A stretch of DNA of 12,983 bases, taken from positions 1 to 12,983 of the forward strand of contig CAJTVA010000037.1 of assembly GCA_910579585.1 (NCBI GenBank), written 5' to 3'. Source of the DNA: an uncultured Christensenella sp. GTDB taxonomy: Bacteria; Bacillota; Clostridia; Christensenellales; Borkfalkiaceae. The notes beneath the pieces are model-generated. The model was not told the DNA's origin and ran no database searches. It saw nothing but the letters and a program-made list of their open reading frames with translations. Within the stretch, counting starts at the first letter, position 1. Each line of letters begins with the position of its first letter. Shown here in pieces: positions 1-7,473 of this stretch. Both the position numbers and the translations under genes were made by a program.

Positions 1-37
1 GAAAAAAGTTTTCGGGGCGCGCCTTTACGGGTTTAGT

Positions 38-2617
38 ATGTTTGAAAACGTAGAATTCAAAGGCACGTTCCGCAGCTACCAGCAAAAAATTCTGGGCGGA
101 GCTGAAGATTATCTTTCGGACGGCAAAATAAACATAGTCGCCGCTCCGGGAAGCGGCAAAACCGTACTCGGGCTGGAACTTATAAGACGGCTTTCCAAGC
201 CCTGCATCGTCCTGTCGCCGACAACAACCGTCCGCGACCAGTGGGGCGAAAGGTTCAAAGAAAGCTTCGTAAAAGACGGCGACGATACCGGGTACGTTTC
301 TTTTGACTTAAAAAATCTTGCCGATATAACTTCCGTTACATATCAGTCGCTTTACGCCGCAATCGAGCGCGCCGAGTGCGACGGCGAAGACTATTCTGAG
401 CTTGACCTTTTTAAAACTGTAAAAGATAGGGGCGTCGGCGTGCTCTGCCTTGACGAAGCGCACCATCTGCAAAACGAATGGCAGCGCGCGCTTGAAAAGT
501 TCGTCGCTTTTTTTGGCGATGGAATAAAAATTATTTCCCTTACCGCAACTCCGCCGTACGACGCGACCGCAGGCGAGTGGAAGCGGTACGTCGACGTCTG
601 CGGCGAGATTGACGAGGAGATTTTCGTGCCCGAACTGGTCGAACAGGGCACACTGTGCCCCCATCAGGATTACGTCTGGTTCACATTCCCCACAAAAGAG
701 GAAGCGAAAGACTTCGGCGATTTCTCCGCGCGCGTCGATAAGGTTATGAAAGAGCTGAAATCGCACCCCGCGATTTTATCCGCGTGCAAAACTGTTAATA
801 TGCGTACTGCCGATAAATGCGGCTGGCTTGACGGAAATTACGCCGAAGTTATCGCCTGTATGCAGTTTTTCCGCCGACTTGGACTTGATTACGACCGCAA
901 GCTTTATAAATATCTTTCGGTCGACAAAGCGCTTCGCTACACATTAAAAACCGCCGAAACCGCCGTAAACTTTATTTTAAAGACAGAGGAGCTTCTTTTA
1001 AAAAATCAGTGTGAAGAGCTTTTGTATCTCTTTCGTCAAAACGGACTTTACGAGCGCGGGAAAGTCACTTTGAAGCTTAACGACAAACTCAAAAAAGAGT
1101 TGGTTGCTTCCGCGGGTAAGCTTAAAGGTATTGCGGAAATCGCTTCGCTCGAAAGCAAAAATCTCGGCGAAAGACTGCGGCTTTTAGTCCTTACCGACTA
1201 TATTAAAAAGGAGAGCGTTTCCGACCTCGGCAAGGGCAAAAAGTTCGATAATTTAAGCGTAGTAAGCGTCTTCGAAACGCTCAGAACAAGTAGCCCTTAC
1301 CCCTGTGCGGCGCTTTCGGGAAGCCTAGTCATTCTTCCCGTCAAATGTGCCGAAACTTTGGGATATATGGGGGTCAATCACACTTTTAAACCTATAGAAA
1401 ACACCGATTACGCCGAATTTAACATAAAGGGCGGCAACCGTGAAAAGGTCAACGCGGTAGACAGGCTTTTCGAACGCGGCGAAATCTGTGCGCTTGTCGG
1501 CACCAAATCGCTTCTCGGCGAGGGTTGGGATTCCCCCTGCATAAACTCGCTTGTTCTCGCAAGCTTCGTCGGCAGTTTTATGCTGTCGAACCAGATGCGA
1601 GGCAGGGCTATAAGGACGGATAAAAGCGACCCTTACAAGACGGCGAATATCTGGCACCTCGTCACGGTTTTCGAGGGCGAAGATAAAAACGAGATAAACT
1701 CTTACGACTTCGACGTATTAAAGCGCAGGTTCGACTGCTTCGTCGCGCCGTCGTATTCTTTTGACGTTATAGAAAGCGGCGTAGGAAGAATAACCACGGT
1801 AGAGCCGCCCTTTGACAGCGGCGGCTTCAACCGCATAAATAAGGCGACTTCGCGCCTTGCAAAGGACAGGGAAGAGCTTCGGCGGAAATGGGATTCTTCG
1901 CTTTCAATCTCCTCGGAAATTTTCCGCAAGACGGAAGTGCCCGCTGACAGGCAGCTTCCCGCGTTCACGTTTTATAACGTAAGCCGCACGTTCTTTTTGT
2001 GCACGCTTTTAACGGCAATAATCGCAGGGCTTTGCGAAGCGTTTTTAAATATTACGAACACAGGCGTTAACGTCTTTTTGGGAATTTTGGGCGCGGGGCT
2101 TATATTCTTTCTCGGCGGCTTGCTTGTAGGTATTATCGAAAGAAGATTTCTGCGCCACAGCAACCCGCAGAAGTCTATAAAGAACCTGACGGAGTGCATT
2201 TTGGAAACTTTCAAAGAGCTTGGAAAAGTCACTTCCGACTGCACCGTAAAGGTGGACGCGAACGATATCGGCACCGTAATCAACATAAGTCTTACGGGCG
2301 CAACCGTGCGAGAGCAAAGGTTGTTTTCGGACGCGGTGCGGGAATTGTTTTCTCCGATAGAAAGCCCGCGTTACGTGCTTATTCCGCACGGAAAGGTGGG
2401 TTACGACTACAAAAGCGCGCTCGTCTGTCCGTCGGCGCTCGGCGCGAACAAGGAATACGCCGACCGCCTTGCCGACAACCTTAAAAGGACGACGGGCAAG
2501 CTTCGGGTAGTGTTTACAAGGAACCAAAAAGGTCGCAAGTTTTTAAGAAAGTGCCGCAAAAAAGCCTATATTACCTTGAACGCAAGGAACGTTGAAGAAA
2601 TTTTCGGCAACTGCTGA
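38..2617 (+). CDS. Membrane-anchored SF2 (DEAH-type) helicase family protein
   Basis: 859-residue protein with an SF2 helicase/translocase core. Visible motifs are a Q-motif-like FRSYQ (11-15), Walker A AAPGSGKT (35-42), DEAH (139-142), motif III TAT (169-171), motif V-like GEGWDSP (494-500) and motif VI QMRGRAIR (519-526). These imply NTP-driven movement on nucleic acid. After the core come two hydrophobic segments (about 650-668 and 676-699), so the protein is probably inserted in the membrane, followed by a roughly 160-residue tail of unknown role. The span between motifs III and V is long and mostly unassigned. The ATG at 38 has no convincing ribosome site, and its frame stays open to the left window edge, so the true start could lie upstream. 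In another frame a stop at 34-36 could end an upstream gene. Function beyond the ATPase/helicase family is unknown; a defence or DNA-repair role is possible but nothing nearby supports it. Confidence 0.8.
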   Translation: MFENVEFKGTFRSYQQKILGGAEDYLSDGKINIVAAPGSGKTVLGLELIRRLSKPCIVLSPTTTVRDQWGERFKESFVKDGDDTGYVSFDLKNLADITSVTYQSLYAAIERAECDGEDYSELDLFKTVKDRGVGVLCLDEAHHLQNEWQRALEKFVAFFGDGIKIISLTATPPYDATAGEWKRYVDVCGEIDEEIFVPELVEQGTLCPHQDYVWFTFPTKEEAKDFGDFSARVDKVMKELKSHPAILSACKTVNMRTADKCGWLDGNYAEVIACMQFFRRLGLDYDRKLYKYLSVDKALRYTLKTAETAVNFILKTEELLLKNQCEELLYLFRQNGLYERGKVTLKLNDKLKKELVASAGKLKGIAEIASLESKNLGERLRLLVLTDYIKKESVSDLGKGKKFDNLSVVSVFETLRTSSPYPCAALSGSLVILPVKCAETLGYMGVNHTFKPIENTDYAEFNIKGGNREKVNAVDRLFERGEICALVGTKSLLGEGWDSPCINSLVLASFVGSFMLSNQMRGRAIRTDKSDPYKTANIWHLVTVFEGEDKNEINSYDFDVLKRRFDCFVAPSYSFDVIESGVGRITTVEPPFDSGGFNRINKATSRLAKDREELRRKWDSSLSISSEIFRKTEVPADRQLPAFTFYNVSRTFFLCTLLTAIIAGLCEAFLNITNTGVNVFLGILGAGLIFFLGGLLVGIIERRFLRHSNPQKSIKNLTECILETFKELGKVTSDCTVKVDANDIGTVINISLTGATVREQRLFSDAVRELFSPIESPRYVLIPHGKVGYDYKSALVCPSALGANKEYADRLADNLKRTTGKLRVVFTRNQKGRKFLRKCRKKAYITLNARNVEEIFGNC

Positions 2618-2650
2618 TTAAATTTATTGCAGAAGCCCCACAGGGTGAAA

Positions 2651-2678
2651 AAGCCCCCGCCGAGCTTGGCGGGGGCTT
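2651..2678. terminator. Bidirectional intrinsic terminator between convergent genes
   Basis: An 11-bp perfect stem (2651-2661 with 2668-2678, loop GAGCTT) lies between the helicase stop and the phosphoglycerate mutase stop. On the minus strand it is followed by TTTTTC. On the plus strand it is followed by CCGTTTATTTT, a weaker T-rich tail. It can end transcription from both sides. Confidence 0.85.
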
Positions 2679-2682
2679 CCGT

Positions 2683-3894
2683 TTATTTTAAGGAGAGAAG
2701 TTTTTCTATCAAATTATACCCTTGCGGAAGATATTCGCCCGTCTTTGCCGCTTCGTCCTCGGTGTATCGGACCGCGCCGTTCGAAATGTCTTTCACGTTC
2801 GTGTACAAAAGGTAAGGCACAGGTTCGGAAACGTGAGTTTTTATCGCGCAGGGAGTGGGGTGGTCCGGGCAAACCAGAATTCCGAAGTCCTCGCCCGCGT
2901 CGGTCAAACGCTTTACAAGCGTATCGACAACCCCGTCTATTTTTTCAATCGAGTACACCTTGTGCCTGAAATCTGCATGGTGCCCGCACTCGTCGGGGGC
3001 TTCCATATGAATATAAACAAAGTCAAGCCCGCTTAAAAGCTCGTTTGCGGCGGCGTTCGCCTTGCCCTGAAAATCGGTTTCGAAGTTCCCCGTCGCGCCC
3101 GCAACCTCGATTATCTTCATTCCCGCAAGAATTCCGATACCTTTCACAAGGTCTACGGCAGAAATTATTCCGCCCTTTTTTTTGCGTTTTTTTTCAAAAT
3201 CTTCAAGCGCAGGCTTCGTGCCCTCGCCCCAAAGCCAAATACTGTTGGCAGGGTTTTTACCCGCCTTTATCCGCCTTAAATTCACTGGGTGGTCTTTCAA
3301 AAGCCCGAAGCTTTTTTCCATTAGCCCCCTGTATATGCTTGAATTAACGCCCTTCGGCAGGTAATTTTCAATTCGTTTGTCGCTTATGTCGTGCGGAGGA
3401 GTAAGCTCTGCGCCGACCGCACCGTTATGCGCCACAAGACAGTGCCTGTACTGCATACCGGCGTAAAGGTCCATACCGTCAAGATTTAGATTGCTTTTTA
3501 AAAACCCGATAAGCTCGGCGCCCTCGTCTGTCGTTATCTCGCCCGCGGAATAGTCCAGCATCACCTTGTTACCGTAAGGCTCGCCGTCTGAAAGCGTGAC
3601 AAGATTGCACCTGAAAGTAACGTCGGTTTCATCTAAATTTACGCCCATAGAAACCGCTTCGAGGGGCGACCTGCCTGTATAGAATAAGTTAGGGTCGAAC
3701 CCGAGTACCGACATATTCGCGACGTCCGAGCCTGGTTTAAACCCGTCGGGCACGGTCTTGCAAAGCCCTACCTCGGAAAGGGGCGCAAGTCTGTCCAAAG
3801 TCGGCGTTTTAGCCGCTTCGAGGCAGGTCTTTTCCCCCAGTTCGGGAATTTTCCAGTCCGCCATTCCGTCGCCCAGAATTACAGCATATTTCAT
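2683..3894 (-). CDS. apgM: 2,3-bisphosphoglycerate-independent phosphoglycerate mutase, archaeal type (ApgM-like)
   Basis: 403 residues of the alkaline-phosphatase superfamily, the short archaeal-type iPGM that interconverts 3- and 2-phosphoglycerate in glycolysis. Metal-site motif GDGMADW is at 8-14. The nucleophile region GSDVANMS (55-62) aligns with NSEVGH of long iPGMs, giving Ser56 as the likely phosphoserine. C-terminal metal ligands lie in DECGHHADF and CPDHPTP. Length fits the family. Some bacterial members have been annotated as 'proposed homoserine kinase', so that activity is the main alternative. AAAGGAG sits just upstream of the ATG. A 144-nt gap separates it from ung, containing a GGCAAG/CTTGCC hairpin (3965-3986), so it may have its own promoter, but no strong -35/-10 pair is visible. 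Confidence 0.9.
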   Translation of the reverse strand: MKYAVILGDGMADWKIPELGEKTCLEAAKTPTLDRLAPLSEVGLCKTVPDGFKPGSDVANMSVLGFDPNLFYTGRSPLEAVSMGVNLDETDVTFRCNLVTLSDGEPYGNKVMLDYSAGEITTDEGAELIGFLKSNLNLDGMDLYAGMQYRHCLVAHNGAVGAELTPPHDISDKRIENYLPKGVNSSIYRGLMEKSFGLLKDHPVNLRRIKAGKNPANSIWLWGEGTKPALEDFEKKRKKKGGIISAVDLVKGIGILAGMKIIEVAGATGNFETDFQGKANAAANELLSGLDFVYIHMEAPDECGHHADFRHKVYSIEKIDGVVDTLVKRLTDAGEDFGILVCPDHPTPCAIKTHVSEPVPYLLYTNVKDISNGAVRYTEDEAAKTGEYLPQGYNLIEKLLSLK

Positions 3895-4038
3895 AATACT
3901 CCTTTAAAACGCACAAAAGCTTCGCAATACTGCGCCGTTCGTCGTGCTTTGTTGCACTCCCTGCGGCAAGTCGCGCCCGCCTTGCCCGTTTTCTGTGTCT
4001 TTACATAAAAAGTGCGTTAATCGCGCTATATGTAGGGG

Positions 4039-4707
4039 TCAATTCAAATTCCAGTCAACTGGTTTTTTGCCGTGCGCAAGTAAATACTCGTTGGTTTTCG
4101 AAAAGTGCCTGCACCCGAAAAAGCCGTTGTACGCGGACAGGGGAGAGGGGTGCGCGCATTGAAGAATAAGGTGTTTAGTCTTGTCGATAAGCGGCGCCTT
4201 AGAGCGCGCGTTTCCGCCCCAGAGAATGAACACCGTGTTTTCGGACTTATCTGAAATAAGTTTTATTACGTTATCCGTAAACCACGCCCAGCCGCAACCT
4301 GCGTGCGAGTTTGCCTGATGCTCTCTCACGGTAAGGGTGGTGTTCAGAAGCAGAACCCCGCTTTCCGCCCACTTTGTCAAATCGCCGAAGGCGGGCTCTT
4401 TGATTCCCAAATCGGACTCGATTTCCTTATAAATATTCTGAAGCGACGGGGGAAGCTTAACCCCTTTTTTAACCGAAAAGCACAGTCCGTGCGCCTGATT
4501 GGGCTCGTGATAGGGGTCCTGCCCCAGAATTACCGCCTTTATTTCGTTAAACGGAGTGTATCTGAAACAGTTGTACAAATCGTACATATCGGGGTAAACG
4601 ACATGCGTAGAGTACTCGTTTTTAAGAAATTCGCGTATTTTCAAATATTTTTCGTCATTAAATAGGGGCTCGAGCAGCTCGTCCCAGCCTCCGCCTAAAG
4701 GTTTCAT
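4039..4707 (-). CDS. ung: Uracil-DNA glycosylase, family 1
   Basis: 222 residues, the full length for family 1 UDG, which removes uracil from DNA to start base-excision repair in the cytoplasm. The water-activating motif GQDPYH is at 62-67 with Asp64, the uracil-specificity Asn lies in LLLNTTLTV (119-127), and the minor-groove intercalation loop HPSPLS is at 186-191. The start overlaps the luxS stop by 4 nt (ATGA), so translation is probably coupled. It is the last gene of the operon that begins at 7169. Its presence after luxS looks like gene packing rather than a shared pathway. Confidence 0.97.
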   Translation of the reverse strand: MKPLGGGWDELLEPLFNDEKYLKIREFLKNEYSTHVVYPDMYDLYNCFRYTPFNEIKAVILGQDPYHEPNQAHGLCFSVKKGVKLPPSLQNIYKEIESDLGIKEPAFGDLTKWAESGVLLLNTTLTVREHQANSHAGCGWAWFTDNVIKLISDKSENTVFILWGGNARSKAPLIDKTKHLILQCAHPSPLSAYNGFFGCRHFSKTNEYLLAHGKKPVDWNLN

Positions 4708-5132
4708 AAGTTATTCAAAATCTCCAGATATTTTTTACATTCGCATTTCGCGCCGTCCAAATCGTGTTCAAGGTAGTTCCCGCACTCCTCGCGCTTGTTT
4801 CCCGGAACCTCATTAAATTTCAGCGCCAGCGCAAAACTTTCTTTCAAAAGAGGTAAAAGCTCCTCTTGTTTGAGATTGACGGTCAGAAGATAAAACCCCG
4901 TTCTGCACCCCATAGGACCGAAATAAACGATATCGTCCTTGTGCGCGGAATTCCTTAAAACTGTGGCGAGAAGATGCTCGACCGTGTGCATTGCGGAAGG
5001 GGACAAATAGTCGCCGCCGTTCGGTTTTTTGAACCTTAAATCCCAGGTCGCAACTCCGTGCAATTCGTTGCAGAAGTGCAAGCCAGTTTTAAGCTCGTCG
5101 TGATTTTTCGAAAACGAAAGAATTTTTTCCAT
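4704..5132 (-). CDS. luxS: S-ribosylhomocysteine lyase LuxS
   Basis: 142 residues. LuxS splits S-ribosylhomocysteine into homocysteine and DPD, the AI-2 precursor. The metal site is HTVEH (His49, Glu52, His53) plus Cys117 in ECGNYLEHDL, and the catalytic Cys76 lies in GPMGCRTGFY (72-81). DLRFKKPN (31-38) is also typical. It is slightly shorter than the roughly 155-residue Bacillus enzyme but complete in key residues. It starts 5 nt after the stop of the nucleosidase gene that makes its substrate, with no obvious ribosome site, so re-initiation is likely. The functional pairing with that neighbour strengthens the call. Confidence 0.97.
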   Translation of the reverse strand: MEKILSFSKNHDELKTGLHFCNELHGVATWDLRFKKPNGGDYLSPSAMHTVEHLLATVLRNSAHKDDIVYFGPMGCRTGFYLLTVNLKQEELLPLLKESFALALKFNEVPGNKREECGNYLEHDLDGAKCECKKYLEILNNL

Positions 5133-5137
5133 AATAA

Positions 5138-5785
5138 TCAGTTTAATATGTTTTTAAGTTCGCGCTTTAAAGTTTCGAAGCAAAGGGATAGGTTTTTTAA
5201 ATACTGCTCGGTTGTGCTTCCGCTGCCTGCCGAATCCGAAATAATTTTGTATAACCGGCACTTAACTTTCGCGTGCATACAAACCTGCGCAACGGCGCCG
5301 CCCTCCATATCCCTGACGTCCGCGTCAAGCACTCGCGTAAGAAGCTTGAAGTCGCTTTTATCGTCGTTGAACCTGTCGCCCGTAGCAAGCCGTTTTGCGG
5401 GGTATTTGCCGCATATGTCGAGGGCTAAGTAGTTTTCATTGCACTCGTCAAGTGTGCCGATAGCGGTACCGTTTAACTGCGTTAAATCGAAATCATACTG
5501 CACCGCGTGTGAAATTTCGTACATTTCCGCTATTTTCAGGCTGCCGTTCAGCCCGCCCGCAACTCCGAGGTTGATAATTAAGTCGCATTTCAGTATATCT
5601 ATCGCAATCTGAGTGCCGCAAGCAGCGTTTACTTTACCTACGCCGCATATGACGATTGACACCTTTTTTTTGAACAGGGTGCCGAATATAATGCGTTTAC
5701 CGCATACTTTGCGCTCTCTTTTGCGCTCCATCGCGGCAATTACGGGCTCCGCTTCTTTTTCCATTGCTATTATAAAACTTATCAT
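5138..5785 (-). CDS. mtnN: 5'-methylthioadenosine/S-adenosylhomocysteine nucleosidase (Pfs/MTAN)
   Basis: 215 residues from the ATG at 5785. The enzyme removes adenine from SAH and MTA, giving S-ribosylhomocysteine for LuxS. Glu11 in the N-terminal AMEKEAEPV matches the E. coli Glu12 region, Glu161 in DMEGGAVAQV and Asp184 in IISDSAG match the other catalytic positions, and GVGKVNAA (48-55) and NLGVAGG (72-78) are family motifs. I prefer 5785 over an in-frame ATG at 5869: it aligns with the family N-terminus, has GGGGGTGG just upstream, and makes a 4-nt ATGA overlap with the preceding PPTase gene. The longer form would add a basic, non-homologous extension. Confidence 0.95.
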   Translation of the reverse strand: MISFIIAMEKEAEPVIAAMERKRERKVCGKRIIFGTLFKKKVSIVICGVGKVNAACGTQIAIDILKCDLIINLGVAGGLNGSLKIAEMYEISHAVQYDFDLTQLNGTAIGTLDECNENYLALDICGKYPAKRLATGDRFNDDKSDFKLLTRVLDADVRDMEGGAVAQVCMHAKVKCRLYKIISDSAGSGSTTEQYLKNLSLCFETLKRELKNILN

Positions 5786-6261
5786 TCGTCCACCCCCGTG
5801 CAAACCGCATAAACTGCGTTTTGCGTTGTTTTGACCTCTATCTCGCAGTCGGCTTCTTTTCCGTCGCAATACAGCTTACCGCCAAAGTATTCCAGCCGCC
5901 CAATAGTTGCCACGGTGCCGCCCAAATACTTGATATAGGACTCTTTTGCGACCCAGTTTATTAAAAACGGCGTCAGTTCGCCGCGAATTTCATTTTTTTC
6001 CCGTTCGGTAAGCCTGTTGTAAACCGAGCCGTATTTACGCGGTCGCACAAGCTCCAAGTCAACTCCGCAAGCCTTGTCGGAAACAAGAATTACCCCTTCG
6101 TTTCCGCTGTGCGAAATTGAAAAAAATACGAGGTTCCCCTCGATATAAGGCTTACCGTAAACGCCGCGCTTTATCTCGTAATCGCCGCATATGTGGGGGG
6201 ATAGAGCGGTTTTAAGCGTTTTTTCTATCTCTTGTGCGCGGCAGAAATACAGCTTCGTCAT
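5782..6261 (-). CDS. 4'-phosphopantetheinyl transferase, short Sfp-type
   Basis: 159 residues. It transfers the phosphopantetheine arm from CoA to a carrier-protein serine, activating acyl, peptidyl or other carrier proteins. Visible motifs are GKPYI (36-40), SISHSG (48-53), the Mg-binding GVDLELV (66-72, Asp68 and Glu70) and WVAKESYIK (103-111). It is much shorter than Sfp (about 220) and a little longer than AcpS (about 120), but the motif order is Sfp-like. No carrier protein or NRPS/PKS lies in the window, so the partner may be fatty-acid ACP. It overlaps both neighbours by 4 nt (ATGA at each end), so it is tightly coupled in the operon. Confidence 0.88.
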   Translation of the reverse strand: MTKLYFCRAQEIEKTLKTALSPHICGDYEIKRGVYGKPYIEGNLVFFSISHSGNEGVILVSDKACGVDLELVRPRKYGSVYNRLTEREKNEIRGELTPFLINWVAKESYIKYLGGTVATIGRLEYFGGKLYCDGKEADCEIEVKTTQNAVYAVCTGVDE

Positions 6262-7169
6262 AGCATTAAAGACTCGATGTATTCAATCTGCTCCTTGGTT
6301 GCAAGGTTCTGGGTGAAAGCGCAGGCGCTTCCCGCCGCCGTCGCAAAGTTTAAAGCGGAGAAGTAGTTTCCCGACTTAATATATTCGTGAATAAACCCTG
6401 CGACCATACTGTCGCCGGCGCCGACCGAATTCACAAGCTGACCGCGCGCCGCTCTTACGTAGATTGACTGCGCCGTCTCCGTTACCATTGCCGCGCCCGA
6501 AGACCCCAAAGAAACTATGACGTTTCTTGCGCCCATTTCCTGTAATTTGCGCGAATACGCGAATATACCCTCAACGTCGGGTATAGCGGTAAGGTTGAAA
6601 ATTTCGCACAGCTCGTTTATGTTCGGTTTTATTAAAAAAGGGCGGTATTGAAGCGTTTCGGTCAGCGCGCGTCCGTATGCGTCTACGACCAGATTAACGC
6701 CCTTTATGGCTTTCAGTTTCTTCAGCATATCTGCGTACGCGGTTTTGGGCAGGGCGGAAGGTATGCTTCCGCAAACCACCAGCCAGTCGCCCTCGTTCAA
6801 AAGGGTTTTCAGCTTCCGCGTAAGCTTGTTTACGTCGTTTTGGGTGACGAGCGCGCCCGTGCCGTTAATGTCGGTCTCGGTGTTGCTTTTAATTTTTACG
6901 TTTATCCGGCTTTGCCCCGCAACGCCGATAAAATTGTAGTTAAGACCGAGTTCAGCCACTTTGTCGCGGATAAAATCGCCCGTAAAGCCCGCCACAAAGC
7001 CCAGCGCAAGCGTTTCGTCGCCAAGCTCTTTCAAGGCAAGCGAAACGTTCAGCCCCTTGCCGCCGACTGCCAGCCGTTCGGAAGAGGTGCGGTTCACGAT
7101 ACCCGCTTTCAGGTTATTTACTTGTACGTAATAATCCAACGAAGGATTAAACGTTACAGTGTAAATCAT
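6258..7169 (-). CDS. fruK: PfkB-family 1-phosphofructokinase (FruK-like)
   Basis: 303 residues. It probably phosphorylates fructose-1-phosphate with ATP to give fructose-1,6-bisphosphate; tagatose-6-phosphate kinase is the near alternative. Visible features are N-terminal MIYTVTFNPSLDY, GGKGLNVS (36-43), KPNINEL (181-187), and the ATP/anion-hole signature VNSVGAGDSMVAGF (246-259) with Asp253 as likely base. No fructose PTS (fruA) or DeoR-type regulator is beside it, unlike the usual fru operon. It is the first gene of a five-gene run. There is no ribosome site before the ATG, and the best promoter puts the transcript start within a few bases of it, so the mRNA may be nearly leaderless. Confidence 0.88.
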   Translation of the reverse strand: MIYTVTFNPSLDYYVQVNNLKAGIVNRTSSERLAVGGKGLNVSLALKELGDETLALGFVAGFTGDFIRDKVAELGLNYNFIGVAGQSRINVKIKSNTETDINGTGALVTQNDVNKLTRKLKTLLNEGDWLVVCGSIPSALPKTAYADMLKKLKAIKGVNLVVDAYGRALTETLQYRPFLIKPNINELCEIFNLTAIPDVEGIFAYSRKLQEMGARNVIVSLGSSGAAMVTETAQSIYVRAARGQLVNSVGAGDSMVAGFIHEYIKSGNYFSALNFATAAGSACAFTQNLATKEQIEYIESLML

Positions 7170-7177
7170 ATATATTG

Positions 7178-7206
7178 ACTTTAATTCATTTTACTTTATT
7201 TGTCAA
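7178..7206 (-). promoter_or_regulatory. Putative sigma-A promoter of the fruK-PPTase-mtnN-luxS-ung operon
   Basis: On the minus strand there is a consensus TTGACA (7206-7201), a 17-bp spacer and TAAAGT (7183-7178), which matches the -10 consensus at four of six positions. Initiation would fall only about 1-3 nt before the ATG at 7169. It lies back to back with the plus-strand promoter at 7227. Confidence 0.5.
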
Positions 7207-7226
7207 TAAAAAACAAAATTAATCGC

Positions 7227-7255
7227 TTGATTTTTTGCCTCGCGCAACGTATAAT
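7227..7255 (+). promoter_or_regulatory. Sigma-A promoter upstream of the structured leader and ssrA
   Basis: TTGATT (7227-7232), a spacer of exactly 17 bp and a perfect TATAAT (7250-7255). The transcript should begin near 7262, about 210 nt before mature tmRNA. No comparably good promoter lies closer to ssrA, so this one probably drives it. Confidence 0.75.
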
Positions 7256-7261
7256 GGTAAT

Positions 7262-7473
7262 ACTTGTTTTTATCGGCAATAATAAACGGCGGAAGTAAAA
7301 ACCACGCTTTTTGCTTCCGCACCCAATTTGCGCATACCTGCGGCTCACTGAGGGTGAAGTGCCGCAATTATGCGCTTGTGTGCCCTGAAAAATTGCGGCA
7401 CGAGGGGCGAGTAGCCCCTAAAATTCACGAAAAATTGCAGGCGCAGAATAGCCGAAATTTTTGTGAAAATTTT
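7262..7473 (+). other. Strongly structured non-coding leader upstream of tmRNA
   Basis: No convincing protein gene lies here. An in-frame stretch from 7264 has only a TTG start, no ribosome site, and runs into the tmRNA. Instead there are: hairpin 1 (7289-7320, 13 bp including one wobble, loop CCACGC); hairpin 2 (7330-7375, arms GCGCATA/TATGCGC, TGCGGC/GCCGCA and TCAC/GTGA); an alternative 11-bp perfect pairing of 7359-7369 with 7391-7401 that excludes hairpin 2; and a 6-bp hairpin at 7403-7419. None has a terminator-type T run. It could be a 5' leader removed during tmRNA maturation, a separate small RNA, or a dispersed repeat. Confidence 0.55.

Noticed and set aside
1..36. Possible tail of an upstream gene ending in TAG at 34-36
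   Set aside because: Only 11 codons are visible with nothing recognisable. The helicase frame is also open here, so the two options cannot be separated.
5786..5869. N-terminal extension of the nucleosidase from ATG 5869
   Set aside because: The added residues are basic and unlike the family, and lie inside the upstream PPTase coding region. The ATG at 5785 has a purine-rich ribosome site and an ATGA overlap.
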